NCBI GenBank assembly: GCA_045866215.1
Contig: AP035880.1
Coordinates: forward strand, 1,488,001 to 1,552,000
Direction of reading: 5' to 3'
Length of the DNA stretch: 64,000 nt
DNA from: Croceivirga sp009797885
Lineage (GTDB): Bacteria; Bacteroidota; Bacteroidia; Flavobacteriales; Flavobacteriaceae
The notes under the pieces were generated by a model that ran no database searches, had not been told where the DNA came from, and saw nothing but the letters and a program-made list of their open reading frames with translations. Below are positions 33,272 to 43,128 of this stretch, one piece after another (position 1 is the first letter of the stretch; each line of letters begins with the position of its first letter). The position numbers and the translations under genes are program-made.

Positions 33272-34300
33272 ATGGGATTCTTTGATTTCATGACCGAGGA
33301 AATTGCCATTGACCTCGGAACTGCAAACACCCTGATTATACATTTGGATAAAGTGGTCGTGGACAGCCCCTCCATAGTGGCACGGGACCGCATCTCCGGA
33401 AAAATTATAGCTGTTGGCCGTGAGGCCAGTATGATGCAGGGGAAAACCCATGAAAACATCAAAACCATTCGTCCCTTAAAAGATGGGGTAATTGCGGATT
33501 TTGATGCTTCGGAAAAGATGATAAACATGTTCATCAAGAACATTCCGGCATTAAAGAAAAAGTGGTTTCCCCCAGCCCTGAGGATGGTCATCTGCATTCC
33601 TTCCGGGATTACGGAAGTGGAGATGCGGGCCGTAAGGGAATCCGCAGAACGGGTGAATGGTAAGGAAGTCTATCTTATTCATGAACCCATGGCAGCCGCA
33701 ATAGGTATTGGTTTGGACATTATGCAACCGAAGGGGAACATGATTGTTGATATTGGCGGCGGTACTACGGAAATTGCGGTTATCGCCCTAGGCGGAATTG
33801 TATGTGATAAATCCGTGAAAATTGCAGGTGACGTCTTTACCAATGATATCATTTACTACATGCGGACCCAGCATAACCTTTATGTAGGCGAAACCACTGC
33901 CGAGGCCATAAAAATTGAAATCGGTTCTGCCACAGAAGACTTACAGACCCCACCTGACGATAAGCAAATTCAGGGGAGGGACCTCTTGACCGGTAAACCA
34001 AAACAGGTGCAAGTCTCCTATCGGGAAATTGCGAAGGCACTTGATAAAAGCATACTTCGTGTGGAGGACGCCGTAATGGAAACCCTATCGCAAACGCCTC
34101 CCGAACTGGCTGCCGACATCTATAATACAGGTATTTATTTGGCCGGTGGTGGTTCCATGCTTAGAGGTTTGGACAAAAGATTGTCGCAAAAAACGGATTT
34201 GCCGGTGTACATAGCGGAAGACCCCTTGCGTGCAGTTGTTCGCGGTACCGGAATCGCTTTAAAAAACCTGGAACGGTACAAGAATATTTTGATCAAGTAG
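33272..34300 (+). CDS. mreB: Rod-shape actin homologue MreB
   Basis: Bacterial actin that organises the elongasome under the inner membrane; 342 residues. The phosphate-1 loop is IDLGTANTLI, the phosphate-2 loop IVDIGGGTTEIAVIALGG, and the adenosine motif TGIYLAGGGSMLRGLD near the end. The hydrophobic-amphipathic start MGFFDFMTEE resembles membrane-targeting ends of other MreBs. First gene of mreB-mreC-mreD-PBP2-rodA. Confidence 0.97.
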   Translation: MGFFDFMTEEIAIDLGTANTLIIHLDKVVVDSPSIVARDRISGKIIAVGREASMMQGKTHENIKTIRPLKDGVIADFDASEKMINMFIKNIPALKKKWFPPALRMVICIPSGITEVEMRAVRESAERVNGKEVYLIHEPMAAAIGIGLDIMQPKGNMIVDIGGGTTEIAVIALGGIVCDKSVKIAGDVFTNDIIYYMRTQHNLYVGETTAEAIKIEIGSATEDLQTPPDDKQIQGRDLLTGKPKQVQVSYREIAKALDKSILRVEDAVMETLSQTPPELAADIYNTGIYLAGGGSMLRGLDKRLSQKTDLPVYIAEDPLRAVVRGTGIALKNLERYKNILIK

Positions 34301-34343
34301 TCTCCCTCTAGTGGAACTTTTGTAACATGACCAATCCAACGAA

Positions 34344-35156
34344 ATGCAACGGATTTTTAATTTTATCCTTAATAACAAGAATGCATTTCTGTATGTTGTT
34401 TTGCTCCTTTTTTGTTTGGTTGTAACCATACGTTCCCATTCGTACCACCAATCCCGGTTCTTTAATTCTTCAAAGTGGCTTACCGGAACCATTCTATCTG
34501 CCCAAACAGCAATTACGGATTATTTTCATTTGAAGGAGGAGAATCAAAGATTGGTCAAGGAAAATGAACAACTGCGATTACAATTATTCAATGATGGTAA
34601 CTTAAAAACACAAGACGAAGTCCCTACCGGTGCCTTTGAGGTAATCAATGCCAGAATTATTAAAAACACCTATGCTTCCCCCAGAAACTACATTACCTTA
34701 AATAAGGGGGAAACCGATGGTATTGAACAGGATATGGGTGTTATCACCCCACTTGGGGTGTTGGGTATTGTAGAGAATACCTCGGCAGGGTACGCCACTG
34801 TTCAAAGTGTTCTAAACACCAAGTCCAACATTAATGCAAAAATCAGGAATACCAACTATTTTGGATCGTTGATTTGGGATGGTATGGATTATGACGTTGT
34901 ACAACTGGTGGACATCCCTAGATCGGCATCCGTAACTGTTGGGGATACGATTACAACAGGGGCAATGTCCAGTATCTTTCCGGAAAACATTCCAATTGGT
35001 GTGATTAAAAAATACGATTTGAATCAAAATCAGAGTTCCTATACCATTCAGGTGGATCTTTTTAACGATATGGCCAATATTAAGAATGTTTATATTATAC
35101 GGAACAAGGACCGTCAAGAAATTCTGGAACTACAAAAGAGCACTAATGCTAACTAG
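34344..35156 (+). CDS. mreC: Rod shape-determining protein MreC
   Basis: Bitopic periplasmic scaffold of the elongasome, 270 residues. One transmembrane segment (AFLYVVLLLFCLVVTIRS) is followed by a coiled coil (LKEENQRLVKENEQLRLQLF) and two beta-barrel domains with NYITLNKGETDGIEQDMGVI and LGIVENTSAGYATVQSV, as in other MreC proteins. Its end overlaps the mreD start by 11 bases. Confidence 0.95.
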   Translation: MQRIFNFILNNKNAFLYVVLLLFCLVVTIRSHSYHQSRFFNSSKWLTGTILSAQTAITDYFHLKEENQRLVKENEQLRLQLFNDGNLKTQDEVPTGAFEVINARIIKNTYASPRNYITLNKGETDGIEQDMGVITPLGVLGIVENTSAGYATVQSVLNTKSNINAKIRNTNYFGSLIWDGMDYDVVQLVDIPRSASVTVGDTITTGAMSSIFPENIPIGVIKKYDLNQNQSSYTIQVDLFNDMANIKNVYIIRNKDRQEILELQKSTNAN

Positions 35157-35655
35157 CCCCATTGCCCTAAATACCATCAGGTTTGTTTTGCTGGTCCTGG
35201 CACAGGTGTTGATTTTTAATAGGCTTAATTTTTTGGGTTCCATTAACCCTATGGTCTATGTGCTTTTCTTCTATTGGTATCCCATACGCATCAATAGGCC
35301 TTTATTTCTCTTTCTGGGCTTCCTTTTAGGTTTTAGTATTGATATTTTTTTGGACACTATGGCCTTACATGCCATGGCCGCTTTAACCGTAGCCTTTAGC
35401 AGACCTGTTTTAATGCGTTTTTGTTTTGGAGCCAATTTTGAATTCCAGGGGTTTACCTTTAAAAGTACCACCAAAGTGCAGCGGGTTACCTTTTTAGCAC
35501 TCTTGATATTGGTACAGCACATCGTTTTCTTCACTTTTGAGATGCTTTCTTTTTCCCATATCCTATTAATTTTGAAAAAAATAGTATTTACGGGTATTTT
35601 AACGTTAGTACTCTGTGTATTGTTAAGTTCCCTATTCGCCACGGAAACTGATTAA
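35146..35655 (+). CDS. mreD: Rod shape-determining protein MreD
   Basis: Polytopic membrane protein of 169 residues. I start at ATG 35146 (MLTSPIALNTIRFVLLVLAQ), which overlaps the end of mreC; a frame opening at 35086 has no family resemblance upstream. Five to six hydrophobic segments, with SIDIFLDTMALHAMA in the middle, fit MreD. Eleven bases later the PBP2 gene begins. Confidence 0.9.
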   Translation: MLTSPIALNTIRFVLLVLAQVLIFNRLNFLGSINPMVYVLFFYWYPIRINRPLFLFLGFLLGFSIDIFLDTMALHAMAALTVAFSRPVLMRFCFGANFEFQGFTFKSTTKVQRVTFLALLILVQHIVFFTFEMLSFSHILLILKKIVFTGILTLVLCVLLSSLFATETD

Positions 35656-35666
35656 GGTCAAGGATT

Positions 35667-37535
35667 ATGAGAAAAGTATTGTTGTCATCTTTTATTATTG
35701 TGATCGGATTTACCTTCATTGGAAGGCTATCTTATTTGCAATTGTTCAGTTTTTCACCAGATCAAATCCTGGAAGACCCAGCCATTAAAACCGTCTATGA
35801 CTATCCCGAAAGGGGATATATTTATGATCGGAACGGAGCACTAATGGTTGGCAACCAACCGGCATATGATGTGATGGTCATACCACGGGAAACCAAAACC
35901 TTGGATACCCTGGAATTTTGTGCCCTCCTTAGTATTTCAAAGGAAGATTTTGTAAAAAGCATGAAAAAAGCCAGAAGGTATTCTCCCCGATTGCCTTCCG
36001 TTTTGGTTCCCCAATTATCCAAGGAAGACTACGCCAGTCTTCAGGAAAAAATGCGAAAATACCGAGGTTTTTATATCCAAAAGCGGTCACTTAGGGATTA
36101 CAAAACCAATAGTGCTGCCAATGTATTGGGTTACATTAGTGAAGTAAATGAAACTGACCTGCGAACCAATCCCTACTACCGAGCTGGGGAATTGAAGGGC
36201 AGAACGGGTATTGAAAAACAATACGAGGAAATATTAAGAGGACAAAAGGGCGTAAAATATATCCAAAAAGATCGCTTTAATCGGGACATAGGGCCTTACA
36301 AGGAGGGAAAATTGGATACCCTCTCCCAATTGGGAAAGGAAGTCCATGTGACCATAGACAAGGTCCTGCAGGAGTATGGGGAGCGACTAATGGTCGGCAA
36401 AAGGGGCGGGATCGTGGCGATTGAGCCCTCAACAGGGGAAATCCTTGCCATGATTTCCGGACCTACTTATGATCCCGCCTTATTGGTGGGCAGGGACCGT
36501 TCCAGAAACTATAGCAAACTCCATTATGACAGTATTGCACAGCCTACCTGGGACCGCTCCATACTGGCAGAACCTTCACCAGGTTCCCCATTCAAAACGC
36601 TAAATGCCTTGGTTGCCCTTGAAGAGGGGGTAATATCACCCGACACAAAGTTTACCTGTTACAATGGTTTTTATGTAGGGAAGCAAAAGAAAGGATGCCA
36701 TTGTGGTGGCGGGGTACGTGATCTGAACTCAGGTATCTTTCGCTCTTGCAATGCCTATTTTGCTGGGACTTTTCGAAAAATTTATGGAAAATTCAACACT
36801 ACGGACGAAGGCATGGATGTTTGGGAAAAGCACATGAAGAGTTTTGGATTGGGAGGTTATCTGGGTGTTGATTTTCCAACCGGAAGACCTGGAAGGATAC
36901 CCGGAAAAGAGTTTTATGATAAATGGTACGGTGACAACGCGTGGGCCTCATCCACCATAATCTCAAATTCCATAGGCCAGGGCGAAGTGAACGTAACGCC
37001 CATACAACTGGCCAATATGACCGCTGCAATTGCCAATAGAGGTTATTTTTACACCCCTCACCTGATCAAACAAATTGGAAGTACCAGAAATATAGATCCC
37101 AGGTACACGGAAAGAAAGTACACTACGATAAGTCCACAGCACTTTGGTCCGGTTATTCAGGCCATGACCAATGTTTATGAATATGGTACCGCCAAATGGA
37201 TTAGAATTCCTGACATTAAAATAGCGGGAAAGACAGGTACGGTAGAGAACTTTACTAAAATCGATGGCGAAAAAGTACAATTAACGGACCACTCCATCTT
37301 TACGGCATTTGCCCCTGTTGATAAACCAAGAATTGCCATAGCCGTATATATTGAACATGGGTATTACGGCGCCAGATATGCTGGCCATATTGCCTCCCTG
37401 ATGATCGAAAAATATATTAAGGGTGAAATAACCAGAAAGGATCTGGAGAAGAAAATGTTGGAGAAAACATTGGAACATGAATACGCCAAGCCTTTTAGCG
37501 GGGAACCCTTCAAGATAAATGAGTATGTCTGGTAG
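35667..37535 (+). CDS. mrdA: Peptidoglycan transpeptidase PBP2
   Basis: Elongation-specific class B penicillin-binding protein, 622 residues. A single N-terminal anchor is followed by the dimerisation domain (GYIYDRNGALMVGNQPAYDV). The transpeptidase motifs are SxxK as SPFK with Ser307, SxN as SCN (FRSCNAYF), and KTG in IAGKTGTVENF. A cysteine-rich insertion between the first two motifs (TCYNGF then KGCHCGGG) is typical of Bacteroidota PBP2 and may bind zinc. Overlaps rodA by 17 bases. Confidence 0.96.
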   Translation: MRKVLLSSFIIVIGFTFIGRLSYLQLFSFSPDQILEDPAIKTVYDYPERGYIYDRNGALMVGNQPAYDVMVIPRETKTLDTLEFCALLSISKEDFVKSMKKARRYSPRLPSVLVPQLSKEDYASLQEKMRKYRGFYIQKRSLRDYKTNSAANVLGYISEVNETDLRTNPYYRAGELKGRTGIEKQYEEILRGQKGVKYIQKDRFNRDIGPYKEGKLDTLSQLGKEVHVTIDKVLQEYGERLMVGKRGGIVAIEPSTGEILAMISGPTYDPALLVGRDRSRNYSKLHYDSIAQPTWDRSILAEPSPGSPFKTLNALVALEEGVISPDTKFTCYNGFYVGKQKKGCHCGGGVRDLNSGIFRSCNAYFAGTFRKIYGKFNTTDEGMDVWEKHMKSFGLGGYLGVDFPTGRPGRIPGKEFYDKWYGDNAWASSTIISNSIGQGEVNVTPIQLANMTAAIANRGYFYTPHLIKQIGSTRNIDPRYTERKYTTISPQHFGPVIQAMTNVYEYGTAKWIRIPDIKIAGKTGTVENFTKIDGEKVQLTDHSIFTAFAPVDKPRIAIAVYIEHGYYGARYAGHIASLMIEKYIKGEITRKDLEKKMLEKTLEHEYAKPFSGEPFKINEYVW

Positions 37536-38805
37536 TAGCATACTACGTCGATTGGATTGGTTAACGGTTTTCCTTTTTGCCCTGTTGGTATTTTTTGGCT
37601 GGATAAATATCTACAGTACCACACTGACTGAAAATGCCAATTCCATATTTGACTTTTCCACCTTATACGGGAAACAATTATTTTTCATTGGACTATCCAT
37701 GGCGTCCATAGTGATTATCATGGCCTTGGAGAATAGCTTTTTTGAACGATTCTCCAGTTTATTCTATATTATCTCCTTGATGTTGTTGGCGGGGCTGTTC
37801 GTTTTCGGAAAAACCATTGCCGGGGCAACCTCTTGGTACGACTTTGGTTTCTTTAATTTTCAGCCTTCGGAATTGGGGAAGCTTACGGCTGCATTGGCCC
37901 TGGCAAAATACCTGAGCGATATCCAGACGGATTTGAGAAAAATCAAACACCAATGGTATGCCGTTTTAATTTTAGTGGTCCCCATTATCCTTATCCTACC
38001 CCAACCCGACCCTGGAAGTGCTTTGGTCTATTTCTCACTTTTCTTTGTATTGTTTCGAGAAGGTCTGCCGTTGCAATATCTGGGCTTTGCCATTCTTTTG
38101 ATCTTGCTTTTCGTCTCTACTTTAATGTTTGGCGTGATCTGGGTAGGTATTGGACTGGGTATCATTACTTCCTTGTTCTTTTTGTTCAAAAAACCAACCT
38201 TTAAGGTGCCTACACTGCCTTTGGTGTTGTTTCTGATTTGTTGTATGGGCGTTTCCCTCTCCGTAAATTTTGTGTACAATAATGTTTTTGAACAGCGACA
38301 TAGAGATCGCTTTAGTTTGTGGCTTGGACTGGAGAAGGACCCCATTCGATTGGAGCAAATCAAAAAAACCATAGGGTATAATACCTATCAGGCAGAAAAA
38401 GCCATAGAATCGGGCGGGTTTATTGGAAAAGGCTTTTTGGAGGGCACGCGTACCAAAGGGGATTTTGTTCCAGAACAACACACGGATTATATCTTTAGCT
38501 CCGTTGGGGAAGAATGGGGTTTTATGGGTACCACCTTTATAGTGCTTTTATTCTCACTTTTCTTTCTTAGGTTAATCCATCTTGCGGAGCGGCAAAAAAG
38601 GAGTTTTAACCGAATGTATGGTTATGGGGTCATTTCCATCTTATTGATACATTATTTCGTAAATATTGGAATGGTCATCGGATTATTACCTACCATAGGT
38701 ATTCCCCTGCCGTTTTTTAGCTATGGCGGTTCCGGGCTGATCTTTTTTACGGCGATGCTCTTTATTTTTTTGAAGTTTGATGCCGCTCGATTGAGTGAGA
38801 TCTAA
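37519..38805 (+). CDS. rodA: Peptidoglycan polymerase RodA (SEDS family)
   Basis: SEDS glycosyltransferase partner of PBP2; 428 residues with about ten transmembrane segments. Family markers: WINIYSTT near the start, NFQPSELGKLTAALALAKYL (with the FQPSE motif), PQPDPGSALVY, QHTDYIFSSVGEEWGF, and the C-terminal PLPFFSYGGSGL. ATG 37519 and ATG 37525 are both possible starts, both inside the end of the PBP2 gene. The stop codon overlaps that of the convergent nuclease gene. Confidence 0.96.
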   Translation: MSMSGSSILRRLDWLTVFLFALLVFFGWINIYSTTLTENANSIFDFSTLYGKQLFFIGLSMASIVIIMALENSFFERFSSLFYIISLMLLAGLFVFGKTIAGATSWYDFGFFNFQPSELGKLTAALALAKYLSDIQTDLRKIKHQWYAVLILVVPIILILPQPDPGSALVYFSLFFVLFREGLPLQYLGFAILLILLFVSTLMFGVIWVGIGLGIITSLFFLFKKPTFKVPTLPLVLFLICCMGVSLSVNFVYNNVFEQRHRDRFSLWLGLEKDPIRLEQIKKTIGYNTYQAEKAIESGGFIGKGFLEGTRTKGDFVPEQHTDYIFSSVGEEWGFMGTTFIVLLFSLFFLRLIHLAERQKRSFNRMYGYGVISILLIHYFVNIGMVIGLLPTIGIPLPFFSYGGSGLIFFTAMLFIFLKFDAARLSEI

Positions 38806-39611
38806 AACGTTCCCTTCCACGAACCTACTTTTTCTTCAATCGCTTTTTCTTCCCCGTCGTCGAGTTTATAAAAGAAATCCAAACCTGTAGCCTTTTCCAC
38901 AGCATCAATGGAAACCAAAAAATGGGACAAGGGCTCGTCACTTTGCCGATTCGGCATCAAAAAAGCCAAAACGCGGTATGAATTCCCCTGCTTTTGAAAA
39001 ACTATTTTATAAAACGTCCTGGGAACGTCCACATTCTCCATCCCTATTTCCATCAATCCGTCCTCCAAAACACCACCGGTAATCACATACAGGGTACCGT
39101 GCGCTTTGCACCACCGGCGGATCTGCATCTCCAACCTATTCCAGACGCCCGCATTAAAATCACGGTCCTGTGGACTTATATTACTGGTATAAAAGGTCTC
39201 ATTATAGGCATGTTCCGAAAACCTGCGGTCACCTGCCGGACAAAGATGTCCGCGATCATAACCGGAACCCCTATAATTTTTCCAATCGGCGGAGGTGGTC
39301 CCTACTTTCGGATCTTCAATAAAATAAGGGCGTTCCCGGTCATCATAGGTCAAATGCTCTTTTTTTAACGTATAGGCTACCCACTCTGCCTGCTCATGGG
39401 GTTCACTATAGGAAAGCATGTAATGATCATGTACCACGATGTGCTTATACGTTGAGCTGGGAACCAATGCTTCATCAAAAGGAAAATCCCCATTGGCCGT
39501 TAAAGGCCCTGGATATTGATTTGGAGTGTAGAAGTTTTCAAAAAGCCAAAATCCTATAATACAAACCAACATCAAAATGGTATAGGTCCATCTGCTTCTA
39601 CGTATTTTCAT
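38802..39611 (-). CDS. Membrane-anchored DNA/RNA non-specific endonuclease
   Basis: A beta-beta-alpha metal (NucA/Serratia-type) nuclease of 269 residues. I start at ATG 39611; an in-frame start ten codons earlier lacks support. Residues 9-24 form a hydrophobic anchor (TYTILMLVCIIGFWLF). The catalytic block is DRGHLCPAGDR with Asp119 and His122, followed by SNISPQDRDFNAGVWNRLE, where Asn153/Asn158 and Glu161 fit the magnesium-coordination positions. Likely periplasmic or extracellular nucleic-acid scavenging. Monocistronic and tail-to-tail with rodA. Confidence 0.93.
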   Translation of the reverse strand: MKIRRSRWTYTILMLVCIIGFWLFENFYTPNQYPGPLTANGDFPFDEALVPSSTYKHIVVHDHYMLSYSEPHEQAEWVAYTLKKEHLTYDDRERPYFIEDPKVGTTSADWKNYRGSGYDRGHLCPAGDRRFSEHAYNETFYTSNISPQDRDFNAGVWNRLEMQIRRWCKAHGTLYVITGGVLEDGLMEIGMENVDVPRTFYKIVFQKQGNSYRVLAFLMPNRQSDEPLSHFLVSIDAVEKATGLDFFYKLDDGEEKAIEEKVGSWKGTF

Positions 39612-39651
39612 TTGTATTCCCCGTTCGATTTTGAATTCCAAAGTAATGGAA

Positions 39652-39683
39652 TTTTGCCCATTACCTACCTACCCGTACTTTTG
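39652..39683 (+). promoter_or_regulatory. Bacteroidota sigma-A promoter of the Sua5 gene
   Basis: TTTTG (39652-39656), a 19-base spacer, then TACTTTTG (39676-39683), exact TAnnTTTG. The GTG start follows 14 bases after the box, so the leader is only a few bases. Confidence 0.7.
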
Positions 39684-39697
39684 CCAAAATTTAGGTC

Positions 39698-40678
39698 GTG
39701 GCGCAGATTACCAAAAAAATTGAACTTGCCAAAGCATTTTTGGATGCCGAAGAACTTGTGGCCATACCTACGGAAACGGTTTATGGCCTGGCCGCCAAGG
39801 GAGTCTCAACAAAGGCATTGAAAAAGATTTTCGAAGCCAAGGGGAGGCCCATAAACAATCCCTTGATACTCCATTTCAAAGATATAAAGTCCATTGCCCC
39901 CTTTGTTGCTGAGCTTACTGAAGAAATCCACACCTTGGCGGAACACTTTTGGCCAGGTCCCCTAACCTTGCTTTTGCCCAAATCCTCACAGGTCCCCGAA
40001 ATTATTACGGCAGGATTGGAAAGAGTGGCCGTACGGATACCAAACCATTCCAAAACGTTGGAATTATTGGAATCCCTAGATTACCCCCTGGCTGCACCAA
40101 GCGCAAATCCTTCTGGATACATAAGCCCCACGCGACCAAAACATGTGGAAAAACTCCTGGGGAATAAGATACCCTTAATTTTGGATGGAGGTCCTTGCGA
40201 TAGTGGTATTGAGTCCACCATTCTAGGTTGGGAAGGAAACGCTCCGGTAATCTACAGACAAGGGGGGATTCCCATGGAAGACATTGAAAAGGTATTGGGG
40301 CGTAAACCACGGATACATCAAAAGTCCGAGGTCCTACATACGCCGGGAATGTCATTATCCCATTATGCGCCCAATACGAAGACCATTGTGACCAGAGATA
40401 TTTTGGAGCATTTGCAACACTATCATGACCATGACCAAAAGGTGGGATTGATTTCTTTTCAAAAACATCCTACTGCCCAGAAATCCGTTGCAAAGGAAAT
40501 TGTACTGTCCAAAGACGGTAATTTGGAAGAGATGGCCAGAAAAATATACGACGCCATGCACCAACTGGATAGCCTGGGCCTTGATGTTTTGATTATTGAA
40601 ACTGCGCCGGAGAAAGGAATTGGAAATGCAATCAACGACCGTTTATACCGATCTGCCTCCATAAACAAGGACAACTAA
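39698..40678 (+). CDS. Threonylcarbamoyl-AMP synthase (Sua5/YwlC type)
   Basis: Makes threonylcarbamoyl-AMP from threonine, bicarbonate and ATP for the t6A37 modification of tRNA. It has 326 residues and starts with GTG at 39698, placed just after a good promoter. The YrdC domain is complete: TETVYGLAAKG, KGRPINNPLILHF, SANPSGYISPT. The additional C-terminal Sua5 domain (from about 205, TPGMSLSHYAP) marks it as the two-domain form. Convergent with the tail-specific protease gene across a terminator. Confidence 0.95.
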   Translation: MAQITKKIELAKAFLDAEELVAIPTETVYGLAAKGVSTKALKKIFEAKGRPINNPLILHFKDIKSIAPFVAELTEEIHTLAEHFWPGPLTLLLPKSSQVPEIITAGLERVAVRIPNHSKTLELLESLDYPLAAPSANPSGYISPTRPKHVEKLLGNKIPLILDGGPCDSGIESTILGWEGNAPVIYRQGGIPMEDIEKVLGRKPRIHQKSEVLHTPGMSLSHYAPNTKTIVTRDILEHLQHYHDHDQKVGLISFQKHPTAQKSVAKEIVLSKDGNLEEMARKIYDAMHQLDSLGLDVLIIETAPEKGIGNAINDRLYRSASINKDN

Positions 40679-40704
40679 AAAACCCTCCGTACACGGGAGG
40701 GTTT
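40677..40704 (-). terminator. Terminator between Sua5 and tail-specific protease genes
   Basis: AAACCCTCC (40680-40688) pairs with GGAGGGTTT (40696-40704). On the minus strand six T follow, making it strongest for the protease gene; on the plus strand the tail is weaker, so termination of the Sua5 transcript may be partial. Confidence 0.88.
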
Positions 40705-40728
40705 CCATTCTATTTCGTATTCTTAAAA

Positions 40729-42933
40729 TTATCCTTTTACACTCGCCAATTTTGCGTTCTCCTTTTTAAGGGCATTCAACTTTAAGTCTTGAAGTACATT
40801 TATGGCTTCCTCCACATAAACGTCCTTGGCCAAATCTTGGTGCCAACGGTCACGTTTTTCCCTTAGGACGGGGTCTTGAGTGAACAATTCGCGCTCATAT
40901 CGCAACGACTCAAAAGTCAATTTTGAATCGTACTCCGATAAGGTCTTAAAGTAATTGGATTTTTCCTTGTTCTTTTCTTGTCTTGAGGCATACGTATCAT
41001 AGTTTAGGGAAACCACGGACTCATCCTGTTGTTCCTTTAGCCACTTGGCATTCTCTTCAATAAGCTTTACCTGTGGGTTTTTGGCCAAGCGGGCCTGACT
41101 TTTTGCAATGGTCTCCTCATAGTCAATATAACCATCCCACGTTTGGTAGTCCGCAGGGGAGATTTTGTCCCATCCCAAAGGATTTTCCTGATCCCGTTCC
41201 CCCAAATCAATATAGCTATAACGGTCTGGCACCACAATATCGCTCTTCACACCTTCCAATTGTGTGGAGCCCCCGTTGATCCTATAAAATTTTTGGGTCG
41301 TAATTTTTATGGCTCCCAGGTCACCGTGCTCATTACTACGAACAATATTGTCCAAGGGTATTACATTTTGGACTGTTCCCTTACCAAAGGTCTGTTTACT
41401 TCCCAGGACCACTGCCCTTTTGTAATCCTGCATGGCAGCTGCCAAAATCTCAGAGGCGGAAGCCGATAGTTCATTGACCAGAATCACCAGGGGACCATCC
41501 CATTGAATACGTTCGTCCTTGTCCTCGTGCACCTCTTTTCCCTGTCCGGAAGAACGTACCTGGACAATGGGTCCATCTTTGATGAACAATCCTGCCATCT
41601 CAACAACTGTTTTCAAAGAGCCGCCACCATTGTCCCTTAGATCCAATATGAGTCCTTCCATACCAGCCTGCTTTAATCGCTCAACTTCCTTGGCCACATC
41701 GGTAGCCGCGTTGCGTTCCGTATAGTCATCAAAATCCACATAGAACTTGGGCAAGTGGATCAAACCGAACTTTCTATCGTCTTGACGGACTGTTGCCGAT
41801 TTTGCATAAGACTCCTCCAATTCCACAACATCCCGGGTGATGGAAACTACATCTATGGTTCCATCTACCTTTCTGACCGTTAAATCCACAATGGTTCCTT
41901 TGGGACCTTTGATCAGTTTAATGGCATCATCCAAGCGCATTCCCACAATATTTATGGGTTCCTCGCCAGCTTGACCTACTTTTAGGATTTCGTCTCCTAC
42001 CTCCAAGCTTTTGTCCCGCCAAACCGGTCCTCCTGAAATAACCTCAACAATTCTGGCGCCTTCGGGTTTTTTCTGGAGACGCGCACCGATTCCCTCAAAT
42101 TTACCGGACATGCTGATATCAAACCTATCCTTCTCCTCAGGGGCAAAGTAAAAGGTATGTGGGTCAAACTCATCTACAATGGTATTGATGTACTGTACGA
42201 ACCAATCCTTTCGCTCCAAGTCGTTTACAAAATCAAAGAATTCGTCCAACGTATTTTTTGTACTTTCCCTAGCAGCCTCCTCTACTTCCGCCAAGGTCAT
42301 ATTCTTCAATTCCTCTTTTGCGGGGTCCTTAAACTTGGTATCCACTTCAACACTGACCATGTCCGGACCGACCTCATCGTCCTTTCCGCCGGAAATTGCG
42401 CTTTTTCTGACCTTGATTTTATTATCATAAATTCCCAAGGCGTTATATTTCAACTGCTTCCTCCACCGCTCTTTGAGTTCTTTTCTGTTCTTGGCATAGG
42501 GAACTTCAGCATAATCTATATTGATGTCCTCACTCTTTTTGAAATCAAAGGGACTTTCCAATACTTCGGCATATATGCTTTTGGCCTCATCCATACGCTT
42601 CATCAAGCGTTGATGCACAAGATTGAAAAAGGTGATGTCGGTATTTTTTATTTGGTCATCGATTTGATATTTATACTTCTCAAACTCCTCAATATCACCT
42701 TTTAAGAAATAGCGCTTGGTAGGGTCCAGAATATCAATGAAATCAACAAAAACGTTTGCCGAGAACTTATCATTGATATTTTTAGGTTCATAATGCCCCC
42801 TTTCCAGCACGTAGGTGATCAAATCCAACAATAATCTGTCCTTATCATTGGTCTCAAAAGATTTATTGGTAAAACTGCAAGAGGCTACAGCTATAAGGAT
42901 GACCAAAAAGCCAAGTACAAAATTCTTCTTCAT
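40729..42933 (-). CDS. Carboxy-terminal processing (tail-specific) protease, Prc-like
   Basis: Periplasmic serine protease of 734 residues, matching the long Prc/Tsp form. The signal peptide ends with a lipobox-like VASC (Cys19), so it may be a lipoprotein. An N-terminal helical domain, a PDZ domain (SGKFEGIGARLQKKPEGARI and DEILKVGQ), then the S41 catalytic domain: the nucleophile lies in NELSASASEILAAAMQDY and the lysine base in GSKQTFGKGTVQNV. A C-terminal helical domain rich in Lys/Glu follows. It degrades or trims periplasmic proteins. Own terminator; divergent from surE across about 195 bases. Confidence 0.95.
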   Translation of the reverse strand: MKKNFVLGFLVILIAVASCSFTNKSFETNDKDRLLLDLITYVLERGHYEPKNINDKFSANVFVDFIDILDPTKRYFLKGDIEEFEKYKYQIDDQIKNTDITFFNLVHQRLMKRMDEAKSIYAEVLESPFDFKKSEDINIDYAEVPYAKNRKELKERWRKQLKYNALGIYDNKIKVRKSAISGGKDDEVGPDMVSVEVDTKFKDPAKEELKNMTLAEVEEAARESTKNTLDEFFDFVNDLERKDWFVQYINTIVDEFDPHTFYFAPEEKDRFDISMSGKFEGIGARLQKKPEGARIVEVISGGPVWRDKSLEVGDEILKVGQAGEEPINIVGMRLDDAIKLIKGPKGTIVDLTVRKVDGTIDVVSITRDVVELEESYAKSATVRQDDRKFGLIHLPKFYVDFDDYTERNAATDVAKEVERLKQAGMEGLILDLRDNGGGSLKTVVEMAGLFIKDGPIVQVRSSGQGKEVHEDKDERIQWDGPLVILVNELSASASEILAAAMQDYKRAVVLGSKQTFGKGTVQNVIPLDNIVRSNEHGDLGAIKITTQKFYRINGGSTQLEGVKSDIVVPDRYSYIDLGERDQENPLGWDKISPADYQTWDGYIDYEETIAKSQARLAKNPQVKLIEENAKWLKEQQDESVVSLNYDTYASRQEKNKEKSNYFKTLSEYDSKLTFESLRYERELFTQDPVLREKRDRWHQDLAKDVYVEEAINVLQDLKLNALKKENAKLASVKG

Positions 42934-43128
42934 AGGTATGGTTTTGGGACAATGATTTCATTAAAGTCTGGCACAATACCCAACTTACAATTATTTCAAT
43001 GTCTTATCAAACTTCTAAGATACTGAAAAAATCATGCCAGTTTCTGAGCCTTCGTTTAATTTTTTGTTAAACGGACGGGTCACCCCATCCTAGTGAAAAA
43101 CGTATTTTTACCACTTAAATTATGTTTA

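Noticed and set aside
43053..43073. Dyad CGTTTAA/TTAAACG upstream of surE as a terminator
   Set aside because: The T run is in the loop, not after the stem, and both flanking genes point away from it.
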